The notes: generated from the sequence alone by a model not told the origin. DNA of 35,653 nucleotides from Phycisphaerae bacterium (GCA_030426605.1 JAUHXM010000023.1:1-35653); one strand, 5' to 3'; shown: positions 23,754-33,913, counted from the first letter of the stretch. Numbers and translations: made by a program.

Positions 23754-24132
23754 TCCGGATTCATGCAAACCCAGTGATCACAAGCACTTGTTCCGTTTTG
23801 CGCCCAAGGTCCGGGGATTGGTTATCGCGCCCACCGGTTGCCCACGCGCCTGTCGGAAGCGGTGTGGATTCCCCGTCCGCGCCCCGTGCACCCGCGCGCA
23901 AGAAGCGCCGGATGGCGCCGGTTGTTCGACTCCGAGCCGAGCCCAACGCGCCAACCGCCGGCGCTTCGCGGCGCATCCGAGCGCGGTGCCGACAGGTCGT
24001 GCACGGACGGTCGCGGAGCGCAACCGTCTTCGATTCAAACACATGCAATCGCCGGCCACCGGTTGTCCACATACCGGCGCGGTCTACTTCTGCTGTCACT
24101 GGATATCTCTCTATCAAAAGAGACAAACCAGA
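23754..24132. other. Gene-free region downstream of dnaA, candidate oriC
   Basis: 379 bases with no convincing gene; overlapping open frames on both strands have no ribosome binding sites or domains. It contains DnaA-box-like 9-mers: TTGTCCACA (24063-24071, one mismatch), TGTGGATTC (23863-23871, complement two mismatches) and TTGCCCACG (23838-23846, three mismatches). The 16-mer CCACCGGTTGTCCACA (24056-24071) recurs with two differences at 23831-23846. Bases 24101-24130 are 63% A+T in a very GC-rich genome, a plausible unwinding element next to the best box. + strand composition also changes from C-rich to more G-rich around here. Consistent with, but not proof of, the origin. Confidence 0.5.
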
Positions 24133-25011
24133 TCAGACGCACCGGGGGGCACGTTGGCAGCGAGGGCACCAGACGCTCGTCCGCTGGGCGATGACGTCGG
24201 AGACAAGCGTCACGTCGCACCGCGTGCAGGGCTCGCCAGCACGCCCGTACGCCGCGTGACGCGTCGCGTACGACCCGGCGGCGCCTGAGGCGTCCGAGTA
24301 CGTCCCGTCGCGGAGGGTCGATCCTCCGGCGTCCACAGCGGCCTGGAGGATCCGCCGGATCGCGCCCGCCAGGCGCTCCGCATCATCCGCCCGGATCGAG
24401 GACGCGAGCCGCGCCGGGTGGATGCGGGCGGCGTGCAGCGACTCGTCGGCGTAGATGTTGCCCACGCCCGCGAGCACGGCCTGATCGAGGAGGGCTGCCT
24501 TGATCGGGCGGGCGGAGCGCCGGAGTCGCTCCCGCAGGTCCGATGCGTCGATCGTCAGCGCGTCCGGGCCGAGGGCGTTCCAGCGGGCATGCAGCGCCGC
24601 GGTGTCCGGCAAGGCCCAGACACCCCCGAACCGGCGGGCGTCGTTGAAGACCACCCGCCTGCCGTCGGCGAGCGCCCAGACGACGTGGTCGTGCGTCTGC
24701 GCCCGGGGCGAGTCGCGGATCTCGACGCGCCCCGTCATCCCCAGGTGGATGAGCAGAGCCCGCCCGTCGCCCGAGCCGATCGCGAGCTGCTTGCCGTGCC
24801 GGTCCAGGCGCTTGATCGTTGCGCCGTCGAGCAGCGCCCCACGCGGGACGGGCCTGGGTTTCACATCCCCCCGCGCCCGCGAGAACCCGCCCGGCGGGTC
24901 GCCCGGGACGACGAGCGACCGGCGCGTGCGCACCGCGACACGCTCGACCCGCGCGCCCACGATGGGCAGCAGACTCCGGCGGACGGACTCGACCTCGGGC
25001 AGCTCGGGCAT
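24133..25011 (-). CDS. mutM: Formamidopyrimidine-DNA glycosylase (Fpg/MutM)
   Basis: 292 residues. MutM excises 8-oxoguanine and ring-opened purines. It begins with the defining MPELPEVE, so that Pro2 is the Schiff-base nucleophile and Glu3 is present. Lys74 (DRHGKQL) corresponds to the conserved DNA-contact lysine. The helix-two-turn-helix DQAVLAGVGNIYADE is present, and a C-terminal zinc finger has Cys262, 265, 282 and 285 with Arg277. A Pro/Arg-rich insert (about 36-58) makes it ~20 residues longer than E. coli Fpg. There is no Shine-Dalgarno sequence. TAGAAC lies 6 bases before the ATG. The stop abuts the AT-rich end of the candidate oriC. Confidence 0.95.
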   Translation of the reverse strand: MPELPEVESVRRSLLPIVGARVERVAVRTRRSLVVPGDPPGGFSRARGDVKPRPVPRGALLDGATIKRLDRHGKQLAIGSGDGRALLIHLGMTGRVEIRDSPRAQTHDHVVWALADGRRVVFNDARRFGGVWALPDTAALHARWNALGPDALTIDASDLRERLRRSARPIKAALLDQAVLAGVGNIYADESLHAARIHPARLASSIRADDAERLAGAIRRILQAAVDAGGSTLRDGTYSDASGAAGSYATRHAAYGRAGEPCTRCDVTLVSDVIAQRTSVWCPRCQRAPRCV

Positions 25012-25017
25012 GGCAAG

Positions 25018-25023
25018 GTTCTA
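25018..25023 (-). promoter_or_regulatory. -10-like TAGAAC for a leaderless mutM start
   Basis: On the - strand the hexamer ends 6 bases before the mutM ATG, with no ribosome binding site between. It is less canonical than the other examples because it ends in C rather than T. Confidence 0.35.
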
Positions 25024-25042
25024 GGCGGCATCGCGCGCCGTA

Positions 25043-25107
25043 CGAGCCGCGAGCGGGAGCGAGCGGAGTGCGACGACCACGGACCGCTCGCTCCCGCTCG
25101 CGGCTCG
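25043..25107. repeat. 24-bp perfect inverted repeat between tadA and mutM
   Basis: Bases 25043-25066 and 25084-25107 are exact reverse complements, separated by 17 bases. The arms are built of GAGC/GCGA units (for example GAGCGGGAGCGAGCGG in the left arm). The outer edge lies one base from the tadA stop at 25109. There is no T-run on either strand, so it is not a classic terminator. The form is like a REP/palindromic-unit element or a strong mRNA-end hairpin. No second copy is seen in the window. Confidence 0.85.
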
Positions 25108-25108
25108 T

Positions 25109-25579
25109 TCAGCGCTGTCGCAGGCGCGCGAAGAAGGCGCGCAACTTCTCGGCGCTCGCCTCCGCCTCGACGCCCGCGATGACCTCGCACCGGTGGTTCA
25201 AGCGCTCATCGGTGAGGAGTTCGAAGAGCGTGTCCACGGCGCCCGCTTTGGGGTCCGCGGCGCCGTAGATCACGCGACCCACGCGCGCGTTCACGATGAG
25301 CCCGGCGCACATCGGGCAGGGTTCCAGGGTCACGGCGAGGGATGCGTCGTTGAGTCGCCAGTCGCCGATCGTCGCGCAGGCGCGTTGGATCGCGACGAAC
25401 TCGGCGTGCCGCCACGGCTGGCGCTCGCGTTCGCGCCCGTTGCGCCCCTCGCCCAGCACGCGCCCGGACGCGGTGTCGTACACGACAGCGCCGACCGGCA
25501 CCTCGCCCTCGTCCGCGGCGAGGTCGGCGAGCTCGAGCGCGCGCGCCATCATCGCGGTATCGAGCTCGGACGTGCTCAT
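25109..25579 (-). CDS. tadA: tRNA-specific adenosine deaminase
   Basis: 156 residues, normal for TadA, which converts adenosine 34 to inosine in tRNA(Arg). The CDA zinc site is complete: His58-Ala-Glu60 (RHAEF) and PCPMC with Cys88 and Cys91; NDASLAVTLEPC is typical of the family. The ATG at 25579 overlaps the tatC stop by 4 bases (ATGA), so it is translated by coupling to tatC. The C-terminus ends in a basic ARLRQR. The large palindrome begins one base past its stop. Confidence 0.94.
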   Translation of the reverse strand: MSTSELDTAMMARALELADLAADEGEVPVGAVVYDTASGRVLGEGRNGRERERQPWRHAEFVAIQRACATIGDWRLNDASLAVTLEPCPMCAGLIVNARVGRVIYGAADPKAGAVDTLFELLTDERLNHRCEVIAGVEAEASAEKLRAFFARLRQR

Positions 25580-26583
25580 TCGTCCCCCGCGTCCGCCGGC
25601 TCGCGCGGGCCCGCGACGCGCTCGGCCGGCAGCACCCTCAGCAGCAGCACCCCGAACTCGAACAGCCCATACAGCGGCACCGCCAGCAGCAGCATCGACA
25701 GCGGGTCCGCCGGCGTGAGCACCGCGGACACCACGACGCACGCCGCGCAGATGTGCTTGCGGAACCTCCGGAAGTCGGCGGGCTGCACGATCCCGAGCCA
25801 CCCGAGCAGCAGCACCACCACGGGCATCTGGAAGCCGATGCCGAAGCCGAGCGCCATGTTCAGGAACGTCTTGATGTACTCGGAGATGCGGTACTGCTGC
25901 TCGATGCCGGCCTGCTCGACCAGTTCCGTCCCGAGCACCTTGGGGGTGCCGTCTTCGGCGACCGCGATGCACATGCGCAGCTGGTGGATTTTGGCGTTGA
26001 TCCACACGTCGCCCAGGTTCGGGCTGATCGGGTCCGCCTGCAGGACCGGGGCAGTCGCGAAGACCGTGTCCGGCGGCGGCTCGGCGCGCGCGATCTTCAC
26101 GCCCCCCACCTGGTTCGAGAACGCGATGAAGAAGTTGAGCACGACCGGCAGGATCACGAAGTACAGGAACAGCACGCCGATCACGGCGAGCACCGCGCTC
26201 ATGGGCACCAGGATCCGCACGAACCGGCGCTCGTGGGAGTACAGCCCGGGCGCGATGAAGAGCCAGAGCTGGTAGAGCAGCCACGGCGCGCCGACGAGCA
26301 CCGTGACCACGAGCGCGATGTGCAGCACGGTGCCGAACGTCTCGAACGGCGCGGTCGTGAGCAGGCGGGGCACCTGGCCCGCCTCGAGCAGCTCGGCCCG
26401 CGCGGGGGCCATCAGGGCCTCGAGCAGCGGGCGTCCGAGAAAGAAGGCCGTGACCAGGAGCGGGACGAGGGGCACGATCGCCCACAGCAGGCGTTTGCGC
26501 AATTCCTCGAGGTGGTCGCCGAACGACATCGTGCCCGCAAAGGGGTCTGACGAGTGCTGAATTCGGTCTTTGATCGTGTCCAC
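25576..26583 (-). CDS. tatC: Sec-independent protein translocase subunit TatC
   Basis: 335 residues, longer than the ~260 of E. coli. TatC is the twin-arginine signal receptor, a six-helix membrane protein. Recognisable parts: FGDHLEELRKRLL (21-33) just before helix 1, FETFGTVLHIALVV (80-93), QLWLFIAPGLYSHERR (105-120), and GFGIGFQMPVVVLLL (246-260). The extra length is mostly an insert of ~60 residues in the loop before helix 4 (about 160-228). That insert would lie on the outer side of the membrane and contains GDVWINAKIHQLRMC. GTG at 26583 is taken as start; the next in-frame candidate, ATG before SFGDHL, would lose only a polar leader. The partner TatA/B genes are not in the window. Confidence 0.93.
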   Translation of the reverse strand: MDTIKDRIQHSSDPFAGTMSFGDHLEELRKRLLWAIVPLVPLLVTAFFLGRPLLEALMAPARAELLEAGQVPRLLTTAPFETFGTVLHIALVVTVLVGAPWLLYQLWLFIAPGLYSHERRFVRILVPMSAVLAVIGVLFLYFVILPVVLNFFIAFSNQVGGVKIARAEPPPDTVFATAPVLQADPISPNLGDVWINAKIHQLRMCIAVAEDGTPKVLGTELVEQAGIEQQYRISEYIKTFLNMALGFGIGFQMPVVVLLLGWLGIVQPADFRRFRKHICAACVVVSAVLTPADPLSMLLLAVPLYGLFEFGVLLLRVLPAERVAGPREPADAGDE

Positions 26584-26703
26584 GTGGGGGCGAGCTCTCG
26601 GTATGCCCCATAGTTCCGGGCGGGGTGCCCGGATTCACGAATTCGGGGCAATCGGTGACGGGCCGGGGCGCGGCGGGCATCGTAGGGAAACAACGGGGGA
26701 GCC

Positions 26704-27306
26704 GTGTCGGACAGAAGGCGGACCAGCGCTGGGCTGATCGCGGACGCGATCGACGGGGACAAGGACGCCCTGCGCGATCTCTGGCGCGAGCACCGACGCT
26801 GGGTGGGCGCGATCGTGCTGGCGCACAAGCCCAGGGAGATCGACGTCGAGGACCTCGTGCAGGCGGTGGCGGTGCAGATGGTCGCGAAGATCCACGAGTT
26901 GAGGGAACCCGAGGCGTTCAAGCCCTGGCTGCGCGCGATCGCGGCGAACACCGCCCGCGCCGCCGGCCGACGCACGACGCGCCGGCGCAAGCACCGCCTG
27001 CGGCTGGTCGGCACCGCGCGGGCCGAGGAGCGCCCGGAACCGGCGGCGCCGGACATGCACGAGGCGTCCGACCAGGCGAAGCGCGTGATGGACCTGGCGC
27101 GGACGCTGCCCGAGGGGTACCGCGAGCCGCTGTTGATGCGGTGCGTGCGGGGGATGAGCTACCGGCAGATCGGCGAGGTGCTGGATCTGCCCGAGACGAC
27201 GGTCGAGACGCGCATCGCACGCGGGCGACGGATGCTCCGCGAGTTGGTCCAGCAGGAGGACGCGAGCGTTTCGCCCGCGATGGGCGGGGCGCGCGTCGAG
27301 GCATGA
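26704..27306 (+). CDS. ECF-type RNA polymerase sigma factor
   Basis: 200 residues. Region 2 is about 22-92 (LRDLWREHRRWVGAIV, DVEDLVQAVAVQMVAKI, FKPWLRAIAANTAR). Region 4 is about 126-180, with the helix-turn-helix MSYRQIGEVLDLPETTVETRIARGRRML (quoted in parts: MSYRQIGEVL, TVETRIARGR). The linker is Arg-rich. GTG start with GGGGGAG 5 bases upstream. It is divergent from tatC and followed after 52 bases by a membrane-anchored regulator candidate, the standard ECF arrangement. The upstream gap holds no obvious GGAAC/GTC-type autoregulated promoter. Confidence 0.9.
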   Translation: MSDRRRTSAGLIADAIDGDKDALRDLWREHRRWVGAIVLAHKPREIDVEDLVQAVAVQMVAKIHELREPEAFKPWLRAIAANTARAAGRRTTRRRKHRLRLVGTARAEERPEPAAPDMHEASDQAKRVMDLARTLPEGYREPLLMRCVRGMSYRQIGEVLDLPETTVETRIARGRRMLRELVQQEDASVSPAMGGARVEA

Positions 27307-27358
27307 CATGACCCGGTGGGGCAAACCCAACCCGGTGAGACGATCGAGGAGGTTCGCC

Positions 27359-28090
27359 ATGGCGGATACACCCAACCCTGAGTTCCGCGCGGGGGGCAGC
27401 CAGTCCGCCGAGGATCTCGCGCGGGACGTGCTGATCACGCGCGTCGTGGACGGCGAGGCGTCCAGCGCGGACTGGAAGACCCTCGCCGAGCTCGCGGCGG
27501 CCGACCAGCGCGTCTGGGCCGAGCTCGCCGAGCAGCAGCAGGCGCACGACGAGCTGTCGCGTGCGGTCGAGATCGCGACCGCCCCGGCGGACGCGGTCGA
27601 TCTGTCCGACCTGGACGACCACCTCCGCGCGCCCAACTCGATGGAGCGCCGCCTGCGGATCGTGGGCACCTGGGGCGGGTGGGCCGCGGCGGCCGCCGTG
27701 GCGCTCCTGTGGACCACGGGCCTGAACCCGACCGAGCCCGTCTCCGACGACCTCGGCGAGCAGGCCGGGCTCGTGCGGATCGGCGATTCGCCCGAGGAGG
27801 CGTTCGACCGGTATCTCGCGGCGGGTCGTGCCGACGGGTCCGTCGTCGCCGAGATCCCCGACCGCGTCGTGCGCTCCGTGCGGCCCCTGGAGACGGGGCA
27901 GCTCGAGGTGACATACGTCCGGCAGGTGATCGAGCGCCGGATGGTGGACGAGGCGTACCGCCGGGCGTTGGACGAGTTCGGGCGGACGGTCGAGCTGCCG
28001 GTGCCCGTGGCGCGGCCGGCCCCCGCGGCCTCGCCCGCTCCCGGCGTCCCGTCGGCCCCGCTCCCGCCGCGGGCCCCGCGGGCGTTCTGA
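27359..28090 (+). CDS. Probable anti-sigma factor (single-pass membrane protein)
   Basis: 243 residues. The ATG at 27359 is chosen over one at 27308 because GGAGG lies 6 bases before it. N-terminal cytoplasmic part: LITRVVDGEASSADWKTLAEL (shortened: VVDGEASSADW), resembling the helical sigma-binding region of planctomycete anti-sigma factors, though with no zinc HxxxCxxC motif. One helix (about 102-121) is followed by a ~120-residue outer domain ending in a Pro/Ala-rich tail. The location directly after an ECF sigma gene makes it the probable partner that holds the sigma factor at the membrane. The assignment is inferred mainly from context. Confidence 0.7.
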   Translation: MADTPNPEFRAGGSQSAEDLARDVLITRVVDGEASSADWKTLAELAAADQRVWAELAEQQQAHDELSRAVEIATAPADAVDLSDLDDHLRAPNSMERRLRIVGTWGGWAAAAAVALLWTTGLNPTEPVSDDLGEQAGLVRIGDSPEEAFDRYLAAGRADGSVVAEIPDRVVRSVRPLETGQLEVTYVRQVIERRMVDEAYRRALDEFGRTVELPVPVARPAPAASPAPGVPSAPLPPRAPRAF

Positions 28091-28196
28091 GTGAACCCCG
28101 CTGTGCCATCCCTGACGAATCGCGACGGGTTTCTGTCACGAGCGCATCAGCACGAGAAAGACATCCGGACCGAATCCCACTGAAAGGATCTTGATC

Positions 28197-29708
28197 ATGA
28201 ACGCTGCATCCAAAGTGTGCCTGGGCATCTCGGCGGGGCTGCTCGTCGCGACGGCCGGCGGGATGTCCGCCGCCAACGCGTGCCCGAAGACGGACGCCCC
28301 GGCCTGCACGCCCGCGGCCCCCGAGGCCCCGGCGACGCCCGCGCTCCTCCGCGTCACGGCGCCCGCGGCACCGGCCGCGGTCACCCGGGCCGTTCTGACG
28401 CCCGACCCCACGCCCGCGGTGTACGGGCTGCGGGCCGCCGACTCGCCCGCGCCGGTCGCGGTCGTCGCGTCTGGCCAGGGCAAGGCCCAGTCCGCGTGGA
28501 CGTTCGACGGCGACGGCCAGGCGACCCAGAACATCACCATCGTCTCCAACGACAACGGCGAGACCTACGACGTCCGCATGAAGGACGGCAACGTCATCGT
28601 GCTCCACAACGGCGACCGCGTCGATGACGAGCGCGTCCTCGTCCGCGAGGGCAACGTCATCGTGCTCGACGACGGCGGGGACGAGATCCGCCGGTTCAAC
28701 GTTCGCCGGGGCGGTGCCGGCGTGAGCGACCAGCGCGCGAACCGCATCGCGTGGGCCGACTCGGCGGGCGGCACGGTCCACGGGGGCCAATCCGGCGACG
28801 GTGTCGCGAAGTTCGTCCGCGCCAACCAGCCGCCCGTGATGGTGGGCATTTACCAGTCGGAGGTCCCCGCGTCGCTGCGCTGGCACCTCGGGCTCAAGGA
28901 CAAGCCGGCGATCATGATCGAGCGCGTCATCGATGGGCTGCCCGCCGCCGACGCCGGCATCCGCCAGTACGACGTGATCGTCTCGATCGAGGGCTCGGAC
29001 GGCGCGACCGGCGAGACCCTCTCCAAGGTCCTCCGCGGCAAGTCCCCCGGCGACAAGGTCGAGTTCTACGTGATTTCCAAGGGCGACAAGCGCAAGGTCA
29101 CGGTCGAGTTGAAGAAGTACGACGCCGCCGCGCTGGGCAGCCCGAGCGGCATCGGCATCGCGCCCAGCCAGGGCATGCGCTTCTTCTCGCCCGAGGACGA
29201 GAACGAGTTCCTCGTCGAGGGCGTGCCCGACATGGCGTTCGACTTCTCCTTCGGCGACGCGCAGGACGAGATCGAGCACAAGATCCACGAGGAGATCCAG
29301 CGCAAGCACGAGGCGATCCTCCGCCAGTTCGAGAAGCACGTGCACCAGGGCGAGCACGAGCACGAGGCGGCCCGCCGGGCGCTCGAAGAGGCGCTCGCCC
29401 AGTTGGACACCAACATCGCCGAGCGCGTCGAGCTCGCCGAGCGTCAGGCCCGCGCCGCGAAGCAGCGTGTGCTCGAGCTCCGCGGCGACCGCCTGGTCTT
29501 CCCCGAGCGTTTCGCCGACCGGTCCGCGGAACTCCGCGAGCGGGGCGCGGCCCATCTCGAGGATCGGCTCGCCGAGCTCGAGGACCAGATGGCGCGCATG
29601 CACGAGTCGATGGAGCACCGGATGGAGCGTCTGATGCACCGGATGGAGATGATGCTGGAGCGTGCCGAGCGTGATCTGCACGAGTGGCACGAAGACGACG
29701 AGGATTGA
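28197..29708 (+). CDS. Exported PDZ-domain protein with long C-terminal coiled coil
   Basis: 503 residues. AAAGGATC lies just before the ATG at 28197; a TTG two codons earlier is possible. Signal peptide 1-27, then a Cys/Ala/Pro-rich region to ~95. Two short repeated motifs (GNVIVLHNGDRVDDE and GNVIVLDDGGDEIRR, about 131-167) suggest a small beta domain. PDZ domain about 215-310, with VIDGLPAADAGIRQYDVIVSI. The C-terminal ~180 residues form a charged coiled coil. The last part is rich in Met and His (MARMHESMEHRMERLMHRM), with the end very acidic. It has no protease domain. It follows the sigma/anti-sigma pair after 106 bases and may sense or carry out its envelope response. That role is inference. 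Confidence 0.82.
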   Translation: MNAASKVCLGISAGLLVATAGGMSAANACPKTDAPACTPAAPEAPATPALLRVTAPAAPAAVTRAVLTPDPTPAVYGLRAADSPAPVAVVASGQGKAQSAWTFDGDGQATQNITIVSNDNGETYDVRMKDGNVIVLHNGDRVDDERVLVREGNVIVLDDGGDEIRRFNVRRGGAGVSDQRANRIAWADSAGGTVHGGQSGDGVAKFVRANQPPVMVGIYQSEVPASLRWHLGLKDKPAIMIERVIDGLPAADAGIRQYDVIVSIEGSDGATGETLSKVLRGKSPGDKVEFYVISKGDKRKVTVELKKYDAAALGSPSGIGIAPSQGMRFFSPEDENEFLVEGVPDMAFDFSFGDAQDEIEHKIHEEIQRKHEAILRQFEKHVHQGEHEHEAARRALEEALAQLDTNIAERVELAERQARAAKQRVLELRGDRLVFPERFADRSAELRERGAAHLEDRLAELEDQMARMHESMEHRMERLMHRMEMMLERAERDLHEWHEDDED

Positions 29709-29795
29709 GCAACCCCGCCGCCCGGGGCGGGTAGAACCTAGGGATGAACCACGACACCGGTCCTGTGTATCTCCATTCACAGGGCCGACCCCCGC

Positions 29796-29832
29796 GCCGC
29801 CGCGAGACGAGACCCCTCGCGGCGGCCTTTTT
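29796..29832 (+). terminator. Strong intrinsic terminator
   Basis: Perfect 11-bp GC-rich stem (29796-29806 with 29816-29826), 9-base loop, then CTTTTT to 29832. It ends the sigma/anti-sigma/PDZ transcription unit before the moxR promoter. Confidence 0.9.
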
Positions 29833-29864
29833 GCGCGCCCGCCCAGCGTCCGCCGCCGACGCGG

Positions 29865-29870
29865 TACGAT
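29865..29870 (+). promoter_or_regulatory. -10-like TACGAT upstream of moxR
   Basis: GGTACGAT follows the terminator; the hexamer ends 5 bases before an ATG (29876) that opens an 11-codon ORF. Transcription would begin at or next to that ATG. Confidence 0.5.
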
Positions 29871-29875
29871 CTGGA

Positions 29876-29907
29876 ATGCTTCAACGTCCGATCATGGAGG
29901 ATCGCCG

Positions 29908-29911
<4 letters not shown>
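29876..29911 (+). CDS. Possible 11-codon leaderless upstream ORF coupled to moxR
   Basis: ATG at 29876 encodes MLQRPIMEDRR and its TGA (29909-29911) overlaps the moxR ATG (29908) as ATGA. The ORF starts where the TACGAT-driven transcript should start, and GGAGGA within it is also the moxR ribosome binding site. It may be a leader peptide that loads ribosomes for moxR, or chance. Confidence 0.35.
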
Positions 29912-30957
<1,046 letters not shown>

Positions 30958-30967
30958 TCAGATCCCA

Positions 30968-31087
30968 CCCTCTCCCTTCTAGAGAGAGGGCAGGGTGAGG
31001 GGTCTTCGGCCGCCGCGCGATCTGGCGGATCTGACTGTGCTGGTGCTCGCACGCCTCACCCCGACCCGCCCCCCGGCGGGGAGAGGG
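30968..31087. repeat. Palindromic intergenic repeat between moxR and lysS
   Basis: Nested inverted repeats: outer arms CCCTCTCCC (30968-30976) and GGGAGAGGG (31079-31087), inner arms GGGTGAGG (30993-31000) and CCTCACCC (31054-31061), and a local hairpin CCCTCTC/GAGAGGG (30968-30974 with 30984-30990). The 'CCCTCTCCC...GGGTGAGG' vocabulary recurs in intergenic repeats of many GC-rich bacteria, so this is likely a copy of a dispersed MITE- or REP-like family. No other copy is seen in the window. Confidence 0.7.
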
Positions 31088-31101
31088 AGGAAGAGGACGT
31101 G

Positions 31102-31107
31102 TACCAT
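31102..31107 (+). promoter_or_regulatory. -10-like TACCAT for a leaderless lysS start
   Basis: The hexamer ends 6 bases before the lysS GTG (31114). No Shine-Dalgarno sequence lies between. Confidence 0.45.
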
Positions 31108-31113
31108 CGCCGC

Positions 31114-32727
<1,614 letters not shown>

Positions 32728-32741
32728 CGCGCGCATGAAAA

Positions 32742-32763
32742 AGGCGGGCCGTCGGGCCCGCCT
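32742..32763. terminator. Intrinsic terminator between convergent lysS and the exported-protein gene
   Basis: Perfect 9-bp stem (32742-32750 with 32755-32763), 4-base loop. On the - strand it is followed by TTTTTC, a good U-run for the gene at 32786; on the + strand GTTTGTT begins some bases later, so it is weaker for lysS. Confidence 0.8.
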
Positions 32764-32785
32764 CGGGAGTTTGTTGCCGAGAGGA

Positions 32786-33913
32786 TCAGCCGTCCGAGTC
32801 GGAGGACTCGTCCTCCTGTTCCTTGCGATCCTTGGTCGCGCCACCGACGGTGTGCTGGTGGCGGATGGTGCCGTCCTCGTTGAAGTTCTTGAGGTTGAGC
32901 GTCATGGGGGCCTTGTCGTTGCCCTGCATGCCGGAGCCCTCAGGGACGAGCTTGACCTCGGGGATCGGCGGGACGCTCGGGTCCTCGCGCATCTGACGCG
33001 ACGCGCGGATGAGCTTCTCGTGGTCCTCAAGCGACATGTTCGAGAGGGCGGCCTTCAGGTCGCCGATCACGCGGGACTGCTCGTCATAGTCTTCGGGCCA
33101 CCCGCCCTCGAGCAGCTCGCGCACGGCGTCGATGCCCTCGGCGTCGTCGAGCCCGGCGTTCGAGATGACCTCGGTGCCACGCCCGGCGAGCTCCTTGACC
33201 ATGAGCCCGTAGGTGTAGCGCGGCTCGATGAGCGCATCTTCGATGATCTGCTCGAAGAGGGGCGCGAGCTCGTTGCCGCTCTCGAGCTTGATCTCGTTGG
33301 AGAGGGCCTTCTTGTAGTCCTGCACGATGAGGTTGTTCAGAGCTCGCTGCGAGGCGGAGAAGACGCCCGCGTCTTCAAGGTCCGTGCCGATGTCGCCCGG
33401 TTCGGTCAGGGGCTTGATCTGACGTGTCAGGCGCGAGAGCGCCTGAAGGTCGCCCAGGTCCATCTCGCGGTGCATGCCGAACTCGAACCCGAGGTAGAGG
33501 TCCAGGTTCTGCAGCAGGCGCTCCTCCTGACGCACGTGCCGGTCGTAGACGACGGGCAACACGCGCTCACGCGCGTTCTCGGCGATCGTCGGGTTGTTCG
33601 CCAACGCCATCAGCGCGACCGGGCGCGTGATGCGGATGATCTGGTCGTTCTCGTCGAGCACGACGAGCGAGCGGAAGGGGATGTTCGGCGGGGCGACGCG
33701 CCGACGCTGCGGCGTCTGCGGCTGCGCTTGCTGGCCGGCCTGCTGCGAGCGGACGGTCACGCCCGTCTGCGCGGGCTTCTCCGGCGCGACGTAGGTCTCG
33801 TCCTGCTCGGGCTGCTCGGCGGGGGGCGGCGCGACCTGCGCCAGCACGGGCGAGCACGCCAGCATCGTGCCAGCGATGGTGATGAGGGTTCGGCGTCGGG
33901 TCTCGTGCGACAT
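32786..33913 (-). CDS. Exported protein of unknown function
   Basis: 375 residues. The ATG at 33913 has GGAGAG upstream and opens a signal peptide (MSHETRRRTLITIAGTMLAC, cleavage likely after VLA near residue 26). A Gln/Pro-rich linker (about 30-80) precedes a helical domain of ~280 residues with FRSLVVLDENDQIIRITRPVAL (shortened: FRSLVVLDENDQ), LANNPTIAENARERVLPVV, and repeated Glu/Leu-rich helices. The end is acidic and Ser/Asp-rich with an HQH. No enzyme motif or family is recognised. It stands alone between two convergent/divergent neighbours and ends in a terminator, so it is probably monocistronic. Confidence 0.75.
   Translation of the reverse strand: MSHETRRRTLITIAGTMLACSPVLAQVAPPPAEQPEQDETYVAPEKPAQTGVTVRSQQAGQQAQPQTPQRRRVAPPNIPFRSLVVLDENDQIIRITRPVALMALANNPTIAENARERVLPVVYDRHVRQEERLLQNLDLYLGFEFGMHREMDLGDLQALSRLTRQIKPLTEPGDIGTDLEDAGVFSASQRALNNLIVQDYKKALSNEIKLESGNELAPLFEQIIEDALIEPRYTYGLMVKELAGRGTEVISNAGLDDAEGIDAVRELLEGGWPEDYDEQSRVIGDLKAALSNMSLEDHEKLIRASRQMREDPSVPPIPEVKLVPEGSGMQGNDKAPMTLNLKNFNEDGTIRHQHTVGGATKDRKEQEDESSDSDG

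Noticed and set aside
23761-24259. Short open frames on both strands in the gap after dnaA
   Set aside because: Mutually overlapping, Arg/Pro-rich, no ribosome binding site or domain; the stretch is better read as non-coding origin-like DNA.
27435-29780. Long open frame on the - strand opposite the anti-sigma and PDZ genes
   Set aside because: The + strand encodes proteins with signal peptide, PDZ and coiled coil; the antisense frame is Val/Leu/Arg repeats without start signals.
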